From contig JAIPJV010000055.1 in assembly GCA_021734005.1 (NCBI GenBank), positions 1 to 9,842 on the forward strand: a DNA stretch of 9,842 nucleotides. The letters are read 5' to 3'. Shown here in pieces: positions 6,444 to 9,842 of the stretch. Numbering within the stretch: the stretch's first letter is position 1; every line of letters starts with the position of its first letter. The stretch is from Fidelibacterota bacterium. GTDB lineage: Bacteria; Fidelibacterota; UBA2242; JAFGTP01. The translations under genes and the position numbers were made by a program. The notes below the pieces were generated by a model. It did not search any database. It saw nothing but the letters and a program-made list of their open reading frames with translations, and had not been told where the DNA came from.

Positions 6444-8639
6444 ATGACACAAACAAAGTTAAGAAAAGATGTTTTGCTCAAAGTTGCTGAAAAATCGACT
6501 GGTATCAAGGAAAAGCTCAATGGTAAAAAAATAAAGAAGTTCGGTATTAATTCCTTTAATAATCAGATAATGCGTGAAAAATTGCCCAAAGATGTTTATA
6601 AGAAATTGAAACAGACTATCCTGGAGGGCAAAAAACTGGATATGAGTATAGCCAAATCCGTGGCTCACGCTCTCAAAGAATGGGCGACTGAAAAAGGTGT
6701 TACTCACTTTACCCATTGGTTTCAGCCTTTGACCGGATCGACAGCAGAAAAACATGATGCTTTTCTGGAAATCGACAATGATGGTTTTGTGGTCGAGCGC
6801 TTTCGGCCCGAACAGCTGGTACAGGGTGAACCGGATGCCTCGTCCTTTCCCCATGGTGGAAGACGTTCAACATTTGAAGCCCGGGGTTATACAGCCTGGG
6901 ATCCATCCAGTCCGGCTTTTATTAAGGAAGGTCCCAATGGCGGGATTTTGTGTATTCCTTCTGTATTTATCAGTTACAATGGCGAAGCTCTGGATAAAAA
7001 AACACCTTTGCTGAGAGCCATGGAGGATATTAATAAATCGGCCTCCCGCATCCTGAATATGTTTGGCAATCAATCCACTCGCGTCAAAATTACGATCGGA
7101 ACTGAACAGGAATATTTTCTAATTGATAAATCTTTTTATGCTCTGCGTCCTGATTTGCAATTGACAGGCCGAACTCTTTTTGGTGCTGTTCCGCCCAAAG
7201 GTCAGGAATTGGATGACCATTATTTTGGTACAATTAAAGAGCGGGTTCTTGGTTTTATGCAGGATGTTGAAGAGGAACTTTACAAGCTGGGAATTCCTGC
7301 CAAAACCCGTCATAATGAAGTAGCACCGCAGCAGTTTGAAATCGCTCCTATCTATGCCGAAGCCAACATTGGCGCTGATCGAAATCAGTTAATGATGCAG
7401 GTTATCAAAGAAGTCGCTGACCGCAAAGGTCTGGCTGCTTTAATGCATGAGAAACCTTTTGAAGGTATCAATGGAAGTGGTAAGCATAATAACTGGTCAA
7501 TTCAGGATGTTGATGGTAACAATCTGCTTGACCCTGGCGAAACTCCTGAAGAAAATCTGCAATTTCTTGTTTTTCTGGTCGCTACATTGCGGGCTGTATA
7601 TAAATATGGTGATATTTTGCGAGCCACAGTGGCCTCCTCCAGTAATGACCACCGTCTCGGTGCTAATGAAGCGCCCCCGGCAATTATGTCGGTGTTTTTG
7701 GGAGAACATCTGGATAGCATACTCAACCATATTAAAGAAGGTAAAGATTTCAAATCGTCACAGGATTTTGTCATTGATCTTGGCATCAACAAACTTCCTT
7801 CGATTCTCAAAGATAATACTGACAGAAATAGAACTTCGCCTTTTGCTTTTACCGGGAATAAATTTGAATTTCGGGCTCCCGGCTCCAATGCCTCAGTTTC
7901 TCTCACTAACACAATTTTGAGTGCAGCAGTTTCTGAATCACTCAGCGTTATGGCAAATGATATAGAAAAAGAGAAGAAAAAAGAAGAGGACTTTGATCAG
8001 GCCGTACTTAAAGTACTCAAAAAATATATCATTGAAACCGAACCTATCCGTTTTGAAGGTGACAACTATAGTGAAGAATGGGTTGAGGAAGCCGAAAAGC
8101 GCGGTCTGCCAAATCTTAAAACAAGTGGCTATGCCTATGATGCAATTCTTGATAAGAAAAATGTAAAAATGCTGAAAGATAGGAAAGTCTTTGATAGAAT
8201 CGAACTTGAGTCTTTATACAATACTAAACAGGAAAAATATATTACAGAACTGGAAATTGAGGGTAAAACGCTGATCAATCTGGTTCGAACTGAGATTATT
8301 CCGACTGCTATTGATTATCAAACTGGACTTATTGAAAATGTCCAAAAAGCCAGCATGCTAATGAAGGATTTTGACATTGATACAGGTCAGGATGCCAAAC
8401 ATCTTCTGGAGCAGATTAGCGAATTGATCAAGAATATCAGAGCAAGTGTGGCTGAGTTAGAAGAAAAAATGGAAAATGCCGAGGCTAAAGATGATCTATC
8501 TGAGGCTGCTAAATATTACTCCGATGAGATTGTGCCCCAGCTGGAAAAAGTAAGGGAACCGGTTGATGAACTGGAAGAATTACTTCCTGCTGAAGAATGG
8601 CCTTTGCCTAAGTATTCAGAAATGCTTTTCATGATATAA
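6444..8639 (+). CDS. glnN: Glutamine synthetase type III
   Basis: 731 residues, the usual size of GlnN and well above the roughly 450-470 of type I enzymes. It condenses glutamate and ammonia with ATP to form glutamine in the cytoplasm; known type III enzymes are large dodecamers. Motifs in order: MREKLPKDVYKKL near 43-55; HWFQPLTGSTAEKHD (91-105); EPDASSFPHGG followed by FEARGYTAWDPSSPAF; GTEQEYFL (219-226, metal-binding glutamates); RHNEVAPQQFEIAP (289-302); NGSGKHNNWS (343-352); SNDHRLGANEAPPAI (400-414); DNTDRNRTSPFAFTGN (457-472), preceding the FEFR metal/substrate strand. The C-terminal third (about 600-715) is charged and helical, ending in the family hallmark EEWPLPKYSEMLF. No adenylylation region of the type I kind is evident. 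The start has GGAAAG a few bases upstream and a sigma-54 promoter 40-55 bp before it. It ends in a strong terminator, so it is monocistronic. Confidence 0.98.
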   Translation: MTQTKLRKDVLLKVAEKSTGIKEKLNGKKIKKFGINSFNNQIMREKLPKDVYKKLKQTILEGKKLDMSIAKSVAHALKEWATEKGVTHFTHWFQPLTGSTAEKHDAFLEIDNDGFVVERFRPEQLVQGEPDASSFPHGGRRSTFEARGYTAWDPSSPAFIKEGPNGGILCIPSVFISYNGEALDKKTPLLRAMEDINKSASRILNMFGNQSTRVKITIGTEQEYFLIDKSFYALRPDLQLTGRTLFGAVPPKGQELDDHYFGTIKERVLGFMQDVEEELYKLGIPAKTRHNEVAPQQFEIAPIYAEANIGADRNQLMMQVIKEVADRKGLAALMHEKPFEGINGSGKHNNWSIQDVDGNNLLDPGETPEENLQFLVFLVATLRAVYKYGDILRATVASSSNDHRLGANEAPPAIMSVFLGEHLDSILNHIKEGKDFKSSQDFVIDLGINKLPSILKDNTDRNRTSPFAFTGNKFEFRAPGSNASVSLTNTILSAAVSESLSVMANDIEKEKKKEEDFDQAVLKVLKKYIIETEPIRFEGDNYSEEWVEEAEKRGLPNLKTSGYAYDAILDKKNVKMLKDRKVFDRIELESLYNTKQEKYITELEIEGKTLINLVRTEIIPTAIDYQTGLIENVQKASMLMKDFDIDTGQDAKHLLEQISELIKNIRASVAELEEKMENAEAKDDLSEAAKYYSDEIVPQLEKVREPVDELEELLPAEEWPLPKYSEMLFMI

Positions 8640-8648
8640 ATTAAAAGC

Positions 8649-8697
8649 GGGAGAGAAGAAATTCCCCTCCTTCCTTCTTCTCTCTCCTTCTTTTTTT
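8649..8697 (+). terminator. Intrinsic terminator of glnN
   Basis: A 12-bp stem pairs 8649-8660 (GGGAGAGAAGAA) with 8675-8686, with a single G-U pair, around a 14-nt C/T-rich loop. It is followed by a T-rich run (8688-8697, seven uninterrupted T at the end). It starts 9 nt after the glnN stop and separates glnN from asnB. Confidence 0.88.
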
Positions 8698-8745
8698 AAT
8701 TTTACATAAGGAAGAATTTCAAAATTAAGGTAAGTTGTATTTTCA

Positions 8746-8774
8746 AGCCTCTAAATTTTTGATGTTTAGGGGCT
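8746..8774 (+). other. Hairpin between glnN terminator and asnB
   Basis: AGCCTCTAAA (8746-8755) pairs with TTTAGGGGCT (8765-8774): 10 bp with one T-G pair and a 9-nt loop. No T-run follows, so it is not a standard terminator. If asnB transcription starts upstream it would be a leader structure; if it starts at the downstream -10 candidate it lies in promoter DNA and could be an operator. Confidence 0.5.
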
Positions 8775-8801
8775 ATTAGTAAATATTAGCAGAGAAATTT
8801 A

Positions 8802-8807
8802 TATAAT
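8802..8807 (+). promoter_or_regulatory. Possible -10 box of asnB
   Basis: A perfect TATAAT lies 25 bp before the asnB ATG, but no good -35 hexamer is found 16-18 bp upstream and the region is AT-rich, so a chance match is quite possible. It would leave a very short leader with only a weak purine-rich (AGAAAG) ribosome site. Confidence 0.3.
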
Positions 8808-8832
8808 TTTTACAAAAAAAAGAAAGTAAAAT

Positions 8833-9842
8833 ATGTGCGGAATATTAGGAATATTAGATATAAAAACAGATAAAGATGATCTGCGAAAGCAGGCTCTCAA
8901 GCAAACCAAATTACAACGCCATCGCGGGCCGGATTGGTCCGGAATCTATACAGGTGAAAATGCCATTCTGGCTCATGAGCGTCTGGCGATTGTAGATCTT
9001 ATCTCAGGTGGCCAACCGCTTTATAATAAAGATAAAACTCATGCTCTGGCTGTCAATGGCGAAATATACAACCATCAGGAGTTAAGAAAAACGATCACCA
9101 CCGATTATGAGTTTCAAACAGAATCCGATTGCGAAGTAATTTTGGCCTTATATGAGGAGAGGGGAATTGATTTTCTTGATGAATTGCAGGGAATGTTTGC
9201 CTTTATTTTATATGATAATGAAAAAGACCGCTATTTAATTGCCCGGGATCACATGGGAATCAATCCTCTTTACACTGGTCATGATCAGGATGGTAATTTT
9301 TATGTATCATCGGAGCTGAAAGCAATTGAAAATGAATGTATCACGATTTCACAATTCCCGCCGGGACATTATTTAGTCAGCAATGGGAAAGAACCGAAAC
9401 CATATTATAGGCGTGATTGGATGGATTTTGCAAATATCAAAGATAATAGTTCTGATATTGCTGAATTACGCCATGCTCTGGAAGAATCTGTGCGTTCTCA
9501 TTTAATGTCAGATGTTCCTTATGCTGTGCTTTTGTCGGGTGGTTTGGATTCCTCGATTGTAGCAGCAATTGCCAATCAATACGCACCCAAGCGGATTGAA
9601 GAGCATGGTAGAACAGCCGCCTGGTGGCCGCGTTTGCACTCCTTTTCAATTGGATTGGAAGGCTCACCTGATCTAAAAGCAGCCAAAGAGGTTGCCGATT
9701 ATCTAGGGACTGTTCACCATGAATTGAATTATACGATTCAGGAAGGTCTGGATGCTATCTCTGATGTGATCTACTTTCTGGAAACCTTTGATGTGACTAC
9801 GGTGAGAGCTTCAACTCCCATGTATCTGATGGCCAGAAAAAT
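8833..9842 (+). CDS. asnB: Asparagine synthetase B, glutamine-hydrolysing (3' partial)
   Basis: The frame stays open to the window end: 336 codons of a protein that is about 550 residues in the E. coli AsnB type. It makes asparagine from aspartate, ATP and glutamine. The N-terminal class II glutaminase begins MCGILGILD; Cys2 becomes the N-terminal nucleophile after Met removal. RHRGPDWSG (29-37), AHERLAIVD (47-55, with the glutamine-binding Arg), NGEIYNH (75-81) and SDCEVILALY (98-107, with the binding Asp) follow. The synthetase domain starts near 210: SHLMSDVPYAVLLSGGLDSS (222-241) contains the SGGLDS ATP-pyrophosphatase loop, followed by WWPRLHSFSIGLEGSPDLKA and the VTTVRASTPMYLMARK segment near the cut. 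Remembered E. coli AsnB aligns almost without gaps, which separates it from the shorter AsnA type. It is downstream of glnN but isolated by the terminator, so it probably has its own promoter. It consumes the glutamine GlnN makes. Confidence 0.97.
   Translation, partial: MCGILGILDIKTDKDDLRKQALKQTKLQRHRGPDWSGIYTGENAILAHERLAIVDLISGGQPLYNKDKTHALAVNGEIYNHQELRKTITTDYEFQTESDCEVILALYEERGIDFLDELQGMFAFILYDNEKDRYLIARDHMGINPLYTGHDQDGNFYVSSELKAIENECITISQFPPGHYLVSNGKEPKPYYRRDWMDFANIKDNSSDIAELRHALEESVRSHLMSDVPYAVLLSGGLDSSIVAAIANQYAPKRIEEHGRTAAWWPRLHSFSIGLEGSPDLKAAKEVADYLGTVHHELNYTIQEGLDAISDVIYFLETFDVTTVRASTPMYLMARK

Noticed and set aside
6459..6854. Minus-strand frame of 131 codons inside the 5' part of glnN
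   Set aside because: Shadow of glnN codons (Cys/Phe-rich, no motif), with no ribosome site or separate context.
7502..7912. Minus-strand frame of 136 codons inside glnN
   Set aside because: It is antisense to the most conserved catalytic part of glnN. Its openness follows from the constrained sense codons, and it has no family resemblance.

Overview
The window is ordinary bacterial chromosome, with roughly 40% GC in the genes and a clearly AT-richer long spacer. Organism (inference, low certainty): a free-living member of the Fibrobacteres-Chlorobi-Bacteroidetes (FCB) side of the tree, or a related candidate phylum. Three things point there: a very large surface-type protein built from lamin-tail and CARDB-like modules with a FlgD/CHU_C-like C-terminal domain, a type III (GlnN) glutamine synthetase, and a stand-alone BioD-like/DRTGG protein. 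Recognisable Shine-Dalgarno sites precede the three genes with the clearest starts, which argues against typical Bacteroidetes proper. Nothing indicates a mobile element, prophage, CRISPR array, tRNA or rRNA.

Layout. (1) Positions 1-3647, plus strand: the 3' part of a giant modular secreted or surface protein whose beginning lies outside the window. (2) Positions 3682-5599, minus strand and convergent with (1): a two-gene operon, transcribed yggS (PLP homeostasis protein) then a BioD-like P-loop/DRTGG protein, with a 16-nt gap. (3) Positions 5600-6443: an 844-bp AT-rich divergent spacer. It contains three copies of an ACAAAAATGT-centred inverted repeat, an 8-bp-periodic TCCA tract and a good sigma-54 (-24/-12) promoter pointing at the next gene. 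(4) Positions 6444-8639, plus: glnN, glutamine synthetase type III, closed by a strong intrinsic terminator. (5) Positions 8640-8832: a short spacer with the terminator, a second hairpin and a possible -10 box. (6) Positions 8833-9842, plus: the first 336 codons of asnB (glutamine-hydrolysing asparagine synthetase), cut by the window end.

How the genes fit together. glnN and asnB form a nitrogen-assimilation pair: GlnN makes glutamine from glutamate and ammonia, and AsnB uses glutamine as amide donor for asparagine. The terminator between them implies separate transcription units. The sigma-54 promoter with tandem upstream sites suggests nitrogen-responsive, activator-dependent control of glnN. 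The same palindrome core also lies in front of the yggS operon, raising the possibility of one regulator covering both sides of the spacer. The most notable items are that regulatory spacer, a DRTGG protein with a degenerate signature and an added basic tail, and the modular surface protein. I do not see a clear new multi-gene defence or biosynthetic system.
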